From Bradyrhizobium roseum (GTDB lineage: Bacteria > Pseudomonadota > Alphaproteobacteria > Rhizobiales > Xanthobacteraceae), in NCBI RefSeq assembly GCF_030413175.1, contig NZ_CP129212.1:6300450-6364449 (forward strand): a stretch of DNA of 64,000 bases, read 5' to 3'. Each line of letters opens with the position of its first letter. Within the stretch, counting starts at the first letter, position 1. Positions 35,081 to 44,888 of the stretch are shown here, one piece after another. The position numbers and the translations under genes are program-made. The notes beneath the pieces are model-generated. The model was not told the origin of the DNA, did no database searches, and was given only the letters and a program-made list of their open reading frames with translations.

Positions 35081-35935
35081 ATGACCTCATTGCGTTTCGT
35101 GGAGCGGCTGAGCGACCTCGTGGACGGCGTGGAGGTCATCCTCTCCGACATCTGGGGCGTGGTGCATAACGGGCTGGAGTCGTTTCCCGAGGCCTGCGCG
35201 GCACTGCATACCTATCGTCAGCGCGGCGGCACCGTCATCCTGATCACCAACGCGCCGCGGCCGGCGGATTCCGTGCAGCGCCAGTTGCGCAAGCTCGGCA
35301 TCGCCGACGAAACGTATGACGCCATCGTCTCTTCCGGCGACCTGACGCGGAATTTCGTTGCCGACCATCCCGGCAAGAAAATTTTCTGGATCGGTCCGGA
35401 GCGCGACTCGTCGATCCATCGCGGGCTCGACGCCGTCATGGCGCCGCTGGAGCAGGCCGACTACATCGTCTGCACCGGCCTGTTCGATGACGAGACGGAG
35501 TCGGCGGAAGACTATCGCGGCATGATGCTGCAGGCGCGCGAGCACAAGCTGCCGCTGATCTGCGCCAACCCCGACATCGTGGTCGAACGCGGCGACCGCC
35601 TGATCTATTGCGCCGGCGCGATCGCCGAGCTGTACCGCGAACTGGGCGGCGAGGCGATCTTTTACGGCAAGCCGCACCGGCCGATCTATGAACGCGCCAT
35701 GGCGCTCGCCGCCGAACGGCGGGGCAAACCGACCCCGCTCGACCGGGTGCTGGCGATCGGCGATTCGGTGCGGACCGACCTCACCGGCGCGCTCGGCTTC
35801 GGGATCGATTGCCTCTTCCTCACCCGCGGCATCCATTCCGAGGAGTTCGAGGGCATCGACCAGCTCGATCCGGCCTCGGTGAAGGAGTTGTTCGGCCATC
35901 CGCCCCGGGCGCTGATGCGCGAGCTCAAATGGTAG
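35081..35935 (+). CDS. HAD superfamily class IIA hydrolase (TIGR01459 type)
   Basis: 284 residues. Motif I is LSDIWGVVHNG: the nucleophile Asp is kept but the second Asp of DxD is Trp, the form of the TIGR01459 family. ILITNAPRP (motif II), FYGKPHRPIYERA (motif III Lys) and VLAIGDSVRTDLTGA (motif IV) follow, as in NagD-like IIA phosphatases. The substrate is unknown. It is in the same transcript as the EAL protein by spacing; a functional link is only suggested. Confidence 0.88.
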   Translation: MTSLRFVERLSDLVDGVEVILSDIWGVVHNGLESFPEACAALHTYRQRGGTVILITNAPRPADSVQRQLRKLGIADETYDAIVSSGDLTRNFVADHPGKKIFWIGPERDSSIHRGLDAVMAPLEQADYIVCTGLFDDETESAEDYRGMMLQAREHKLPLICANPDIVVERGDRLIYCAGAIAELYRELGGEAIFYGKPHRPIYERAMALAAERRGKPTPLDRVLAIGDSVRTDLTGALGFGIDCLFLTRGIHSEEFEGIDQLDPASVKELFGHPPRALMRELKW

Positions 35936-35957
35936 CGAGCGGCGGCTAGCGCTGCGT

Positions 35958-36046
35958 CGTCATGGCCGGGCTTGTCCCGGCCATCCACGTCTTCTCAGGT
36001 TGCGGCAGCAAAAACGTTGATGCCCGGGACAAGCCCGGGCATGACG
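35958..36046. repeat. Double-hairpin intergenic repeat between the HAD and CheY genes
   Basis: CATGGCCGGGCTTGTCCCGG followed, about 40 bases on, by ATGCCCGGGACAAGCCCGGG; each is a hairpin and the two halves also resemble each other inverted. Almost the same sequence recurs at 46264-46354. Between convergent genes. Confidence 0.85.
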
Positions 36047-36083
36047 GAAATTCTTGCTGATGAAGCGGAGTGTTCGCGGCGTC

Positions 36084-36479
36084 TTACGCCGTCGCCATGT
36101 CCGGGAAGACCGCTTCGATCTTGGTCTTCAGCGTCGCCGCGTTGAACGGCTTGACGATGTAGTTGTTCACGCCGGCCTTCTTGGCGGCGATCACGTTCTC
36201 GGTCTTGGATTCCGCCGTGATCATGATGAAGGGCGTGGTGGCCAGGTTGGGATCGGCACGGACCTCCTTGAGCAGGTCGTAGCCGGTCATGGGCTCCATG
36301 TTCCAATCGGAGATCACGAGGCCATACTTCTTGCCGCGCATCTTGTTCAGCGCCGCCGAACCGTCGCTGGCATCGTCGATGTTGTCGAAGCCGAGCTGCT
36401 TCAGAAGATTTCGGATGATGCGGATCATGGTGCTGTAGTCATCGACCACCAGAACCGGCATGGACAAATCAACCGCCAT
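36084..36479 (-). CDS. CheY-like single-domain response regulator
   Basis: 131 residues, receiver domain only. VLVVDDYSTMIRIIRNLLKQ holds the acidic pair, LVISDWNMEPMTG the phospho-acceptor Asp, MITAESK the Thr, and NYIVKPFNAATL the Lys. The Asp-Trp-Asn-Met motif and YSTMIRIIRNLL are typical of chemotaxis CheY. No other che genes lie in the window. ATG 36479 (MAVDLS) is preferred over 36491. Confidence 0.92.
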   Translation of the reverse strand: MAVDLSMPVLVVDDYSTMIRIIRNLLKQLGFDNIDDASDGSAALNKMRGKKYGLVISDWNMEPMTGYDLLKEVRADPNLATTPFIMITAESKTENVIAAKKAGVNNYIVKPFNAATLKTKIEAVFPDMATA

Positions 36480-36702
36480 CTTTTCCCCCACTCAACGCTA
36501 ACGCCACAATCTATCGATAGCCCTGCGCGACCCGCAGTCCTCTCCCAAGCTGTAACATCAGCCGTTAAACAGCGCGTTAATCGGGGAACGGCGGATTGCA
36601 TTCGTTTTAGCTCGATTTGCCCGGCTTGACTTCGAAGGGCCCCCCGCGCCACGGTCCGACCGTGCGCCCCCGAGATCCCAAATCCCCTAAAGAATCCTTG
36701 AA

Positions 36703-37674
36703 ATGACGACTGAATTCACCGTTATCCGAGACACCACGCCTGCCGCCGCGATTCCCCGGGGGGCCGTGGTCGCCATGGGCAATTTCGACGGCGTCCATCT
36801 GGGGCACCGGGCCGTGATCGACGCGGCCCTGCGGATGGGCCGGGCCGGCGGCAAGCCGGCCTTTGCCGTGACCTTCGAGCCGCATCCGCGCAGCTTTTTC
36901 AGCCCGAACAGCCCGCAGTTCCGCCTCTCCGACGAGGCCAGCAAGCTGCGGCTGCTGGCCGGGACCGGGCTGGACGGGGCCGTGGTGATGACCTTCGACA
37001 AGACCCGCGCCGGGACCTCGGCGCAAGATTTCATTCACCATGATCTGATCCAGCGCCTCGGCGTCAGCGGCATCGCGGTCGGCTACGACTTTCATTTCGG
37101 CAAGGGCCGCGCCGGCTCGCCGAGCCTTCTGGTCAGCGAGGGGCCGCGGCTCGGTATCGAGGTCGACGTCCAGGCCCATATCGACATCGAGGAGCGGCCG
37201 GTATCGTCCAGCGCGATCCGGATGGCGCTGGCGGAGGGCCAGATCGACGAGGCCACCGCCATGCTGGGCGGGCCGTGGTTCGTCAGCGGCGAGGTGATCC
37301 ATGGCGAGAAGCGTGGCCGCGATCTCGGCTACCCCACCGCCAATATCCGCCTCGACAAGAATTGCAGCCTCAAGCACGGCATCTATGCGGTGCGGGTCGG
37401 TCGCGGTTCCGAGCGCATCGACGGCGTGGCGAGCTTCGGCCGCCGCCCCACTTTTGATAATGGTGCGCCGCTGCTCGAGGTGTTCCTGTTCGACTTCAAG
37501 GGCGACCTTTACGGAACCGCGCTCGACGTCGCCTTCATCGCCTTCATCCGTGACGAGCTGAAATTCGACACCATCGAAGCGTTGATACGCCAGATGGATG
37601 ACGACAGCGCGAAGGCGCGCGCGGCACTGGCCGCGGCGCCGGACGCCTTTCCCCGGCTGGGAGCGATCGGTTGA
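36703..37674 (+). CDS. ribF: Bifunctional riboflavin kinase / FAD synthetase
   Basis: Makes FMN from riboflavin and then FAD from FMN. 323 residues. N-terminal nucleotidyltransferase: VVAMGNFDGVHLGHRAVI, TFEPHPRSFF, GYDFHFGKGRAG and the ISSxxIR-type VSSSAIRMAL. C-terminal kinase: GEVIHGEKRGRDLGYPTANI, YAVRVG and ASFGRRPTFD, ending with the Glu-containing VFLFDFKGDLYG. Start ATG 36703. The maa gene overlaps its stop by four bases. Confidence 0.96.
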   Translation: MTTEFTVIRDTTPAAAIPRGAVVAMGNFDGVHLGHRAVIDAALRMGRAGGKPAFAVTFEPHPRSFFSPNSPQFRLSDEASKLRLLAGTGLDGAVVMTFDKTRAGTSAQDFIHHDLIQRLGVSGIAVGYDFHFGKGRAGSPSLLVSEGPRLGIEVDVQAHIDIEERPVSSSAIRMALAEGQIDEATAMLGGPWFVSGEVIHGEKRGRDLGYPTANIRLDKNCSLKHGIYAVRVGRGSERIDGVASFGRRPTFDNGAPLLEVFLFDFKGDLYGTALDVAFIAFIRDELKFDTIEALIRQMDDDSAKARAALAAAPDAFPRLGAIG

Positions 37675-38222
37675 CCAAAACCGAAAAGCAGAAAATGCTC
37701 GCGGGCGAACTCTATCGCACGGACGAGGAACTCGGCGCCGAACAGGCTGCGGCCAAGACATGGATGGTGCGCTACAACGCGGCGTTGGCGGCACCGGTTT
37801 CCGAGCGGCACGCCTTGCTCAGCGAGCGTCTCGGCCGCGTGGGCAAGGACGCCGTTATCCGTCCGCCCTTCCACTGCGACTACGGCTACAACATCCATCT
37901 CGGCGATGGCGTCTTCCTCAACTTCAACTGCGTCATCCTGGACGTCGTCGAAGTCACGATCGGCGACCGCACCCAGATCGGACCGGCCGTGCAGATCTAT
38001 GCCGCCGACCACCCGCGCGACGCCGAAACCCGAAAGACCGGCCTCGAGTTCGGCCGCCCGGTGCGAATCGGCAGCGACGTCTGGATCGGCGGCGGCGCCA
38101 TCATTCTGCCGGGCGTCACGATTGGCGATGGAGCGGTGATCGGCGCCGGCAGCGTGGTCACCCGGGATGTCGGCCCGGGCGTCACAGTTGCTGGAAACCC
38201 GGCCCGGCCGCGGCAGACCTGA
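37671..38222 (+). CDS. maa: Maltose/sugar O-acetyltransferase
   Basis: 183 residues, left-handed beta-helix acetyltransferase. [20 protein letters not shown] is the Maa/NodL N-terminal domain; the hexapeptide coils run from [20 protein letters not shown] through [15 protein letters not shown] (active-site His) to [20 protein letters not shown]. It acetylates sugars with acetyl-CoA; NodL-like activity cannot be excluded but no nod genes are near. The start is TTG 37671 overlapping the ribF stop (TTGA) or ATG 37695. Confidence 0.88.
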   Translation: MTKTEKQKMLAGELYRTDEELGAEQAAAKTWMVRYNAALAAPVSERHALLSERLGRVGKDAVIRPPFHCDYGYNIHLGDGVFLNFNCVILDVVEVTIGDRTQIGPAVQIYAADHPRDAETRKTGLEFGRPVRIGSDVWIGGGAIILPGVTIGDGAVIGAGSVVTRDVGPGVTVAGNPARPRQT

Positions 38223-38418
38223 TACGGCGCCTGGCCGCTCGCCCTTTGCGCTTCGGCCCTCCCCCTGCTATGGAAAGCCCCCATGTTTGCGCGGCGCATC
38301 ATCAGCATTAGCGGCCCGGCTTCCGCCTGAGCGTTCAGCTCGGCGCAAGACCGGGATTTTGCTGTTCACCGCTTTCCCAGCGCCTTTCGCGCCGTCTTCG
38401 AGCCAAACCAGAGCTTTC

Positions 38419-41400
38419 ATGTCCCAGAATCCGCAAAAGTCCGACGCCGCTGACTATTCCAAGACGCTGTTCCTGCCGCAGACGGAATTCCCGATGCGGG
38501 CCGGCCTGCCGCAGCGCGAGCCTGAAATCCTCAACTACTGGAACGAGATCGACCTCTACGAAAAGCTGCGGAAGGACGCTGCCGGCCGCGCCAAATTCGT
38601 GCTGCATGACGGCCCCCCCTACGCCAACGGCAACATCCATATCGGCCACGCGCTCAACAAGATCCTCAAGGACGTCGTCACCAAGAGCCAGCAGATGCTG
38701 GGCTTCGATTCCAACTACGTGCCGGGCTGGGACTGTCACGGCCTGCCGATCGAATGGAAGATCGAGGAAGAGAACTACCGCTCCAAGGGCAAGCAGAAGC
38801 CGGATTTTCGCGACTCCACCGCGATGGTGGCGTTCCGCAAGGAGTGCCGCGCCTATGCCACGCACTGGCTCAACGTGCAGCGCGAGGAATTCAAGCGGCT
38901 CGGCATCATCGGCGACTGGGACCATCCCTACGCCACCATGAGCTATCCGGCCGAAGCGCAGATCGCGCGCGAGCTGATGAAGTTCGCCGCCAACGGCACG
39001 CTCTATCGCGGCTCCAAGCCGGTGATGTGGAGCGTGGTCGAGAAGACCGCGCTGGCCGAAGCCGAGGTCGAATACGAGGACTACACCTCCGACATGGTGT
39101 GGGTGAAATTTCCGGTGACCTCGCCGGCGCATGGCGCGCTGGCCGAAGCGTCGGTGGTGATCTGGACCACGACGCCGTGGACGCTGCCCGGCAACCGCGC
39201 CATCTCGTTCTCGCCAAAGATCGCCTACGGTCTCTACAAGGTCACCGAGGCGCCCGCTGACAACTGGGCGAAGACCGGTGATCTCCTTATCCTGGCCGAT
39301 GCGCTGGCGGAAGAAGTCTTCAAGCAGGCGCGCGTCACGGCGTACGACAAGGTGCGTGACATTCCGGGCGACACGCTCGACGCGGTGGAATGCGCGCATC
39401 CGTTGAAAGGTGTCGGCGGAGGCTACGAATTCACGGTGCCGTTATTGCCCGGCGACCACGTCACCGACGACACCGGCACCGGCTTTGTCCATACCGCGCC
39501 GGGTCACGGCCGCGAAGACTTCGACGTCTGGATGGCGAACGCGCGCGAGCTCGATGCACGCGGCATCAACACCACCATCCCCTACACCGTCGACGAGAAC
39601 GGCGCCTATACCGACCACGCGCCGGGCTTCGAAGGTAGGCGTGTGATCAACGACAAGGGCGAGAAGGGCGACGCCAACGAGGCCGTGATCAAGGCGCTGG
39701 TCGAGGGTGGCAAGCTTCTCGCGCGCGGCCGGCTCAAGCATCAATACCCGCATTCGTGGCGCTCCAAGAAGCCGGTGATCTTCCGCAATACGCCGCAATG
39801 GTTCATTGCGATGGACAAGGACATCGCGGTGGATGGCAGGGCGAAACCCGGCGACACGCTGCGCGCCCGCGCGCTGCATGCGATCTCGGTGACCCAATGG
39901 GTGCCGCCCGCCGGACAGAACCGCATCAACGGCATGATCGCCGGCCGGCCGGACTGGGTGATCTCGCGCCAGCGCGCCTGGGGCGTGCCGATCGCGGTGT
40001 TCGTGCGCGAGAACGGCGACGGCTCGGCGGAAATCCTGCAGGACGAAATCGTCAACCAGCGCATCGTCGAAGCCTTCATGGAGGAAGGCGCCGACGCCTG
40101 GTACACCGACGGCGCGCGCGAGCGCTTTCTCGGGGAACGCGCGGCCGAGGAGTGGAAGAAGGTCGACGACATCTGCGACGTCTGGTTCGATTCCGGTTCG
40201 ACGCACGCCTTCGTGCTGGAGGACCGCCAGAACTTTCCCAATCTCGGCAATATCGTTCGCAAGATCGACGGCGGCGACGATACTGTGATGTATCTTGAAG
40301 GCTCGGACCAGCATCGCGGCTGGTTTCATTCCTCGCTGCTGGAGAGCTGCGGCACCCGCGGCCGCGCGCCGTATGACGTAGTGCTGACCCACGGCTTCAC
40401 GCTCGATGAGAACGGCCGCAAGATGTCAAAATCGCTCGGCAACACCGTCGAGCCGCAGAAGGTGATGAAGGATTCGGGTGCGGATATCCTCCGCCTCTGG
40501 GTCTGCGCCACCGACTATGCCGACGACCAGCGCATCGGTCCGGAGATCCTCAAGAACACCATCGAGACCTATCGCAAGCTGCGCAACTCGATCCGCTGGA
40601 TGCTCGGCACGCTGCATCATTTCAATCCGGCCGACGCGGTCGCGCATGGCGAGATGCCCGAGCTGGAACGGCTGATGCTGCACGAGCTGGCCAAGCGCGC
40701 CGTCATCGTGCGCACGGCTTATGCCGAGTTCGACTACAAGACGGTGGTCGCGACGCTGGCGGCGTTCATGAACACCGAATTGTCGGCGTTCTATTTCGAC
40801 GTCCGCAAGGACGCGCTGTATTGCGATCCGCCGTCCTCGGTCACCCGCAAGGCGGCGCTGACCACGATCGACATCATCTGCGATGCGATCCTGCGCTGGC
40901 TGGCGCCGGTGCTCAGCTTCACCTGCGAAGAGGCGTGGCGGATGTACCGGCCGGACGCCGAGCCCTCGGTGCACCTGACGCTGTTCCCGGAAGGCTTTGA
41001 CGACTTCCGCGACGATGCGCTTGCCATGAGATGGGAAACCATCCGCAATGTCCGCCGCGTCGTCACCGGCGCGCTTGAGCTCGAACGCGCCGCCAAGAAC
41101 ATCGGTTCGTCGCTGGAGGCGTCGCCGCTGGTCTATGTGTCGGATGCGAGCATCTTCAACACGCTGTTCGATCTCGATCTGGCCGAAGTCTGCATCACCT
41201 CGAACGCGATGGCGACCAACGACGAAGCGCCGGCCGGCGCGTTCACCCTGCCCGACGTTCCCGGCGTTGCCGTGGTGGTCGAAAAGGCCGTCGGCACCAA
41301 ATGCGCCCGTTCCTGGAAGATCCTGCCGACCGTCGGCGAAGACGCCGAGTATCCCGACGTCTCGCCGCGCGATGCGCAGGCCCTGCGCGAATGGAAGGCG

Positions 41401-41931
41401 CTGGCCGGGGGCGAGAAGCCGGCTGATGCCGAGGAAGCACCCGCCGCGCCGGTCCAGTTGGTTGAGACGCAGCCCGTCGAACCGGAGCAGCCGTCAACCG
41501 AAACGCCTGAGCAAGCCGTGCCGGAAGCCGTAACGGCTGCCAAGCCGACGAAGATCCGGCCGAAGAAGGCTCCGGATAGCACGGAAGCCGTCAAGGCCGA
41601 GACACCGGCCAAGGTCACCAAGGCCGCGGCGGCCAAAAAGGTCGTCGAGGCCGAGGAGCCCAAGGCCAAAAAGACCAAAGCCAAAACGCCGAAGGCTCAA
41701 AAAGCAAAAGCCAAGAAGTCGGCCAAGAAAAACGTAGCCAAGAAAGCCAAGGCCAAGAAGGCGACTAAATCCAAAAAGGCGCCTTCGGCAACGAAGGGGG
41801 CCAAGAAGGCAGCCACAAAGAAGGCGGCTGCAAAGGGCACGGCGAAGAAGGCGAGCAAGAAAAAGGCCATCAAAAAGCCGGGCAAGAAGCCGCCGGCGCC
41901 CAAGGCAAAGAAGAAAAAGAAGGCCAGGTAA
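38419..41931 (+). CDS. ileS: Isoleucyl-tRNA synthetase with long lysine-rich C-terminal tail
   Basis: 1170 residues, class I synthetase. HIGH motif in [14 protein letters not shown], editing domain around [15 protein letters not shown] and [19 protein letters not shown] in [16 protein letters not shown], then the anticodon-binding domain. The C-terminal zinc region is [15 protein letters not shown], with only one of the Cys ligands of E. coli-type IleS. From about residue 995 an extra ~175 residues follow: first Pro/Glu-rich, then about 130 residues with some 50 lysines in AKK/KKA repeats, like histone H1 tails. ATG 38419 is used; the frame is open further upstream without gene-like sequence. 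lspA starts right after the stop. Confidence 0.96.
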   Translation: MSQNPQKSDAADYSKTLFLPQTEFPMRAGLPQREPEILNYWNEIDLYEKLRKDAAGRAKFVLHDGPPYANGNIHIGHALNKILKDVVTKSQQMLGFDSNYVPGWDCHGLPIEWKIEEENYRSKGKQKPDFRDSTAMVAFRKECRAYATHWLNVQREEFKRLGIIGDWDHPYATMSYPAEAQIARELMKFAANGTLYRGSKPVMWSVVEKTALAEAEVEYEDYTSDMVWVKFPVTSPAHGALAEASVVIWTTTPWTLPGNRAISFSPKIAYGLYKVTEAPADNWAKTGDLLILADALAEEVFKQARVTAYDKVRDIPGDTLDAVECAHPLKGVGGGYEFTVPLLPGDHVTDDTGTGFVHTAPGHGREDFDVWMANARELDARGINTTIPYTVDENGAYTDHAPGFEGRRVINDKGEKGDANEAVIKALVEGGKLLARGRLKHQYPHSWRSKKPVIFRNTPQWFIAMDKDIAVDGRAKPGDTLRARALHAISVTQWVPPAGQNRINGMIAGRPDWVISRQRAWGVPIAVFVRENGDGSAEILQDEIVNQRIVEAFMEEGADAWYTDGARERFLGERAAEEWKKVDDICDVWFDSGSTHAFVLEDRQNFPNLGNIVRKIDGGDDTVMYLEGSDQHRGWFHSSLLESCGTRGRAPYDVVLTHGFTLDENGRKMSKSLGNTVEPQKVMKDSGADILRLWVCATDYADDQRIGPEILKNTIETYRKLRNSIRWMLGTLHHFNPADAVAHGEMPELERLMLHELAKRAVIVRTAYAEFDYKTVVATLAAFMNTELSAFYFDVRKDALYCDPPSSVTRKAALTTIDIICDAILRWLAPVLSFTCEEAWRMYRPDAEPSVHLTLFPEGFDDFRDDALAMRWETIRNVRRVVTGALELERAAKNIGSSLEASPLVYVSDASIFNTLFDLDLAEVCITSNAMATNDEAPAGAFTLPDVPGVAVVVEKAVGTKCARSWKILPTVGEDAEYPDVSPRDAQALREWKALAGGEKPADAEEAPAAPVQLVETQPVEPEQPSTETPEQAVPEAVTAAKPTKIRPKKAPDSTEAVKAETPAKVTKAAAAKKVVEAEEPKAKKTKAKTPKAQKAKAKKSAKKNVAKKAKAKKATKSKKAPSATKGAKKAATKKAAAKGTAKKASKKKAIKKPGKKPPAPKAKKKKKAR

Positions 41932-42450
41932 GTGTCTGGCCTCGAACAGCCGCGAACGTCTCACCTTCGCGCCGGCATCTTGGCCGCCGTCATTGCGCTG
42001 GCGCTCGACCAGGCCTCGAAGCTATGGCTGCTCTACGTGTTCGACCTCGGCAATCGCGGCGCGGTCAGGGTCACGCCGTTCTTCGACCTGGTGCTGGCCT
42101 GGAACGTCGGGATCAGCTTTGGCTGGTTCCAGACCGACAACCAGCTCGCCCAGGTCGCCCTGATGGGCATCAAGGCGGTCGCGGTGATCGTGCTGGGGGT
42201 CTGGATGGCACGCGCCGGCACCCTCGTAGCGACGCTGGCACTAGGCCTGATCATCGGGGGGGCCATTGGGAACGGCATCGACCGCTTCCTGCATGGCGCG
42301 GTGGTCGATTTCGCCCTGCTCCATATCGAAATCGGCGGAAAAACCTTTAACTGGTATGTGTTCAATCTGGCCGATGTGGCCATTGTTGCCGGGGTAGCGG
42401 GCCTGTTGTATGACTCGTTCCTGGGGGTACCCGCCGCAAAAGCGCCCTGA
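41932..42450 (+). CDS. lspA: Lipoprotein signal peptidase (signal peptidase II)
   Basis: 172 residues, four membrane helices. Cleaves prolipoprotein signal peptides after diacylglyceryl transfer. The two catalytic Asp motifs are GGAIGNGIDRFLHGAVVDFA and FNLADVAIVAG; ALDQASKLW opens the first helix and AWNVGISFGWF is the usual loop. GTG 41932 directly follows the ileS stop, so translation is coupled. Order ileS-lspA is widely conserved. Confidence 0.96.
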   Translation: MSGLEQPRTSHLRAGILAAVIALALDQASKLWLLYVFDLGNRGAVRVTPFFDLVLAWNVGISFGWFQTDNQLAQVALMGIKAVAVIVLGVWMARAGTLVATLALGLIIGGAIGNGIDRFLHGAVVDFALLHIEIGGKTFNWYVFNLADVAIVAGVAGLLYDSFLGVPAAKAP

Positions 42451-42522
42451 TCCCGGCGGATACGGATCGTTGCGGTATGGAGCCACAATGCGTCCCCAAG
42501 CCGGCCCCCGCGTATTGCAGAA

Positions 42523-43257
42523 ATGATGAATGGGAACAGCGCGATGCTCGATATCGATGCCCGCTTCCGGATGCTGCCGAACACCTCGCTGAGCCGGGTC
42601 CTGCGGCTGGCCGCCATAGCCCTCGGCGTCGGCCTCGTGATGGCCGCCGGTCCGGTGCGCGCAGCCGATGACGATGACGAGGACGACAAGACCTTCGAGG
42701 AGAAGATCATCGAAGGCATCATGCGCGGCATCGGCGGCACCAACATGGAAAACCGCGGCATCGAGTACCGCGAGCGCTCGCCTCTGGTCGTTCCCCCCAA
42801 GCTGGACCTGCCGCCGCCGGCCGCGACCGCGGCCGAAATCAAGGCGCCGAACTGGCCGAAGGATCCCGACGAGCAGCGCCGCAAGGCGGCCGTCGCCGCG
42901 CGCAAGAAAGAGAACAAGGACCCGCGCGAGCAGGCCCGCATCCTGACGCCGGCCGAACTCGCCGTGGGCAAGACCGCCGCAACGGCGCGCAAGGACAACG
43001 ATCCGGTGCAGCCAGGCACCTCGAATAACAATCCGATCCTGAGCCCGTCCCAGCTCGGTTACAGTGGCGGCTTCAGCGGCCTGTTCGGCGGCAGCAAGAC
43101 CGAGACGGCGACCTTCAAGGAAGAGCCGACGCGAGACTCGCTGACCCAGCCGCCGCCGGGCTACCAGACACCGTCGCCGAACTACGCCTACGGCACCGGG
43201 CCGAAGGAATCGCTCAATAAGGAATACAACCCCTCGAAGGGCAAGTATGGCGAATAA
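42523..43257 (+). CDS. Exported proline-rich protein of unknown function
   Basis: About 244 residues. Signal peptide (LRLAAIALGVGLVMAAGPVR, cleavage near RAA), then an acidic DDDDEDDKTFEEKIIEGIMR segment, a Pro/Ala-rich middle (LVVPPKLDLPPPAATAAEIK) and a Gly/Pro/Tyr-rich C-terminus (PPPGYQTPSPNYAYGTGPKE). It is largely disordered in look and I do not recognise a named domain. ATG 42523 is the start shown; ATG 42544 is an alternative. The position between lspA and the M16 peptidases suggests a cell-envelope role. Confidence 0.8.
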   Translation: MMNGNSAMLDIDARFRMLPNTSLSRVLRLAAIALGVGLVMAAGPVRAADDDDEDDKTFEEKIIEGIMRGIGGTNMENRGIEYRERSPLVVPPKLDLPPPAATAAEIKAPNWPKDPDEQRRKAAVAARKKENKDPREQARILTPAELAVGKTAATARKDNDPVQPGTSNNNPILSPSQLGYSGGFSGLFGGSKTETATFKEEPTRDSLTQPPPGYQTPSPNYAYGTGPKESLNKEYNPSKGKYGE

Positions 43258-43502
43258 AGCGTTTTGAGGTGAAGACCGGTTCTCAGAGAAACCCGATCTT
43301 CCATCAGAACCGAAAAGGCTCCGGTTAAGTATGGCGATTAGTTAAGCTGATCTCTCGCCTTCGTGACGATTATTGGTGCCGGCTGCGGTGTACGATGCCG
43401 CGGCTTGATCCCGGGCTGTTGTGTCGGGTTACTTCTAACGTTCGCGCGAATTCCTGCCGCGGGGCCGGTCACCGGTTTTGCGGCACGCGCGCCAGATAGG
43501 TC

Positions 43503-44888
43503 ATGATGTCCTTACAGCGATTTGCCGCCTTTCTCGTTGCGGCCTCGACATTTGCATTTTCCGCCGGCAGCGCCTTCGCCCAGACCACGGTCACCTCGGA
43601 ACGGCCCGCCAGTTTCACGCTGGACAATGGCCTGCAGGTCGTCGTGATCCCGGATCGCCGCACGCCGGTCGTCACCCAGATGATCTGGTACAAGGTCGGC
43701 TCCGCTGACGAGACGCCCGGCAAATCCGGGCTGGCGCACTTCCTCGAACATCTGATGTTCAAGGGCACGGCGAAACATCCTGCCGGTGAATTCTCCCAAA
43801 CCGTGCTGCGGATCGGCGGCAACGAAAACGCCTTCACCTCGCTCGACTACACCGGCTATTTCCAACGCGTGCCGCGCGAGCATCTGGCGAAGATGATGGA
43901 GTTCGAGGCCGACCGCATGACCGGCCTCATCCTCAAGGATGAGAACGTGCTTCCCGAGCGCGACGTCGTGCTGGAAGAGTTCAACATGCGCGTCGCCAAC
44001 AATCCGGATGCGCGGTTGTCCGAACAGATCATGGCGGCGCTCTATCTCAACCATCCCTATGGCCGCCCCATCATTGGCTGGCGCCAGGAGATCGAGAAGC
44101 TCGATCGCGAAGACGCGCTGGCGTTCTACAAGCGCTTCTATGCGCCGAACAACGCGATCCTGGTGATCGCGGGCGACGTCGACGCCAAGGAAGTCCGCCC
44201 GATGGTGGAAAAGGCCTATGGCGGCATTCCGGCGCAGCCGGCAATCTCGGCGCATCGCGTCCGTCCGCAGGAGCCGGTGCCGGCCGCGCCGCGCACGGTG
44301 ACGCTATCCGATCCGCGCGTCGAGCAGACCAGCCTGCGACGCTCTTATCTCGTCCCCTCCTCCACCACGGCGGCCGCCGGCGAAGGCCCCGCGCTCGACG
44401 TGCTCGCGCAGTTGATGGGAGGCGGCTCCAACTCCTATCTCTACCGCACACTGGTGGTCGACCGTCCGCTCGCGGTCAACGCCGGCGCAGGTTACCAGGG
44501 CACCTCGCTGGATCCCTCGCAGTTCTCGATCTCCGTTTCGCCCAAGCCCGGCGTGGAATTTTCGCAAGTCGAGCAGGCGATCGACGGCGTGATTGCCGAT
44601 GTGATCCAGAATCCCGCCCGCGCCGAGGATCTCGAGCGGGTCAAGACCCAGCTGATTGCGGAGGCGATCTACGCCCAGGACAATCAGGCCACGCTGGCGC
44701 GCTGGTATGGCGGCGCGCTGACGACGGGGCTTTCGATCGACGACATCAGGAGCTGGCCGGACCGGATTCGCGCCGTCACCGCCGAACAGGTGCGCGGCGC
44801 TGCGCAGAAATGGCTCGAAAAGAACCGCTCGGTGACCGGCTATCTCATCAAGGACACCACGCCGAAACGCGAGGAGAAGCGCTCGTGA
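43503..44888 (+). CDS. M16-family zinc peptidase, catalytic subunit
   Basis: 461 residues with a signal peptide (FAAFLVAASTFAFSAGSAFA), so periplasmic. The inverted zinc motif HxxEH is intact in GLAHFLEHLMFKGT, with the distal Glu within VVLEEFNMRVANNPDARLSE. The C-terminal half carries the second M16 domain (LMGGGSNSYLYRTLVVDR). It is followed, with a GTGA overlap, by an M16 protein lacking the motif; such pairs work as heterodimers in which one subunit cuts and the other shapes the chamber. The substrate is unknown, probably peptides or misfolded proteins in the periplasm. Confidence 0.93.
   Translation: MMSLQRFAAFLVAASTFAFSAGSAFAQTTVTSERPASFTLDNGLQVVVIPDRRTPVVTQMIWYKVGSADETPGKSGLAHFLEHLMFKGTAKHPAGEFSQTVLRIGGNENAFTSLDYTGYFQRVPREHLAKMMEFEADRMTGLILKDENVLPERDVVLEEFNMRVANNPDARLSEQIMAALYLNHPYGRPIIGWRQEIEKLDREDALAFYKRFYAPNNAILVIAGDVDAKEVRPMVEKAYGGIPAQPAISAHRVRPQEPVPAAPRTVTLSDPRVEQTSLRRSYLVPSSTTAAAGEGPALDVLAQLMGGGSNSYLYRTLVVDRPLAVNAGAGYQGTSLDPSQFSISVSPKPGVEFSQVEQAIDGVIADVIQNPARAEDLERVKTQLIAEAIYAQDNQATLARWYGGALTTGLSIDDIRSWPDRIRAVTAEQVRGAAQKWLEKNRSVTGYLIKDTTPKREEKRS

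Noticed and set aside
37671..38222. maa gene as a nodL nodulation gene
   Set aside because: No nod box or other nod genes nearby; ribF linkage and sequence fit the general Maa group.
38223..38418. Upstream extension of IleS to 38167
   Set aside because: Overlaps maa, and the IleS core begins with [20 protein letters not shown] at the chosen ATG.
41494..41964. Leu/Arg-rich minus-strand frame opposite the ileS tail
   Set aside because: Antisense shadow of AAG/GCC repeats; composition is wholly explained by the lysine codons on the other strand.
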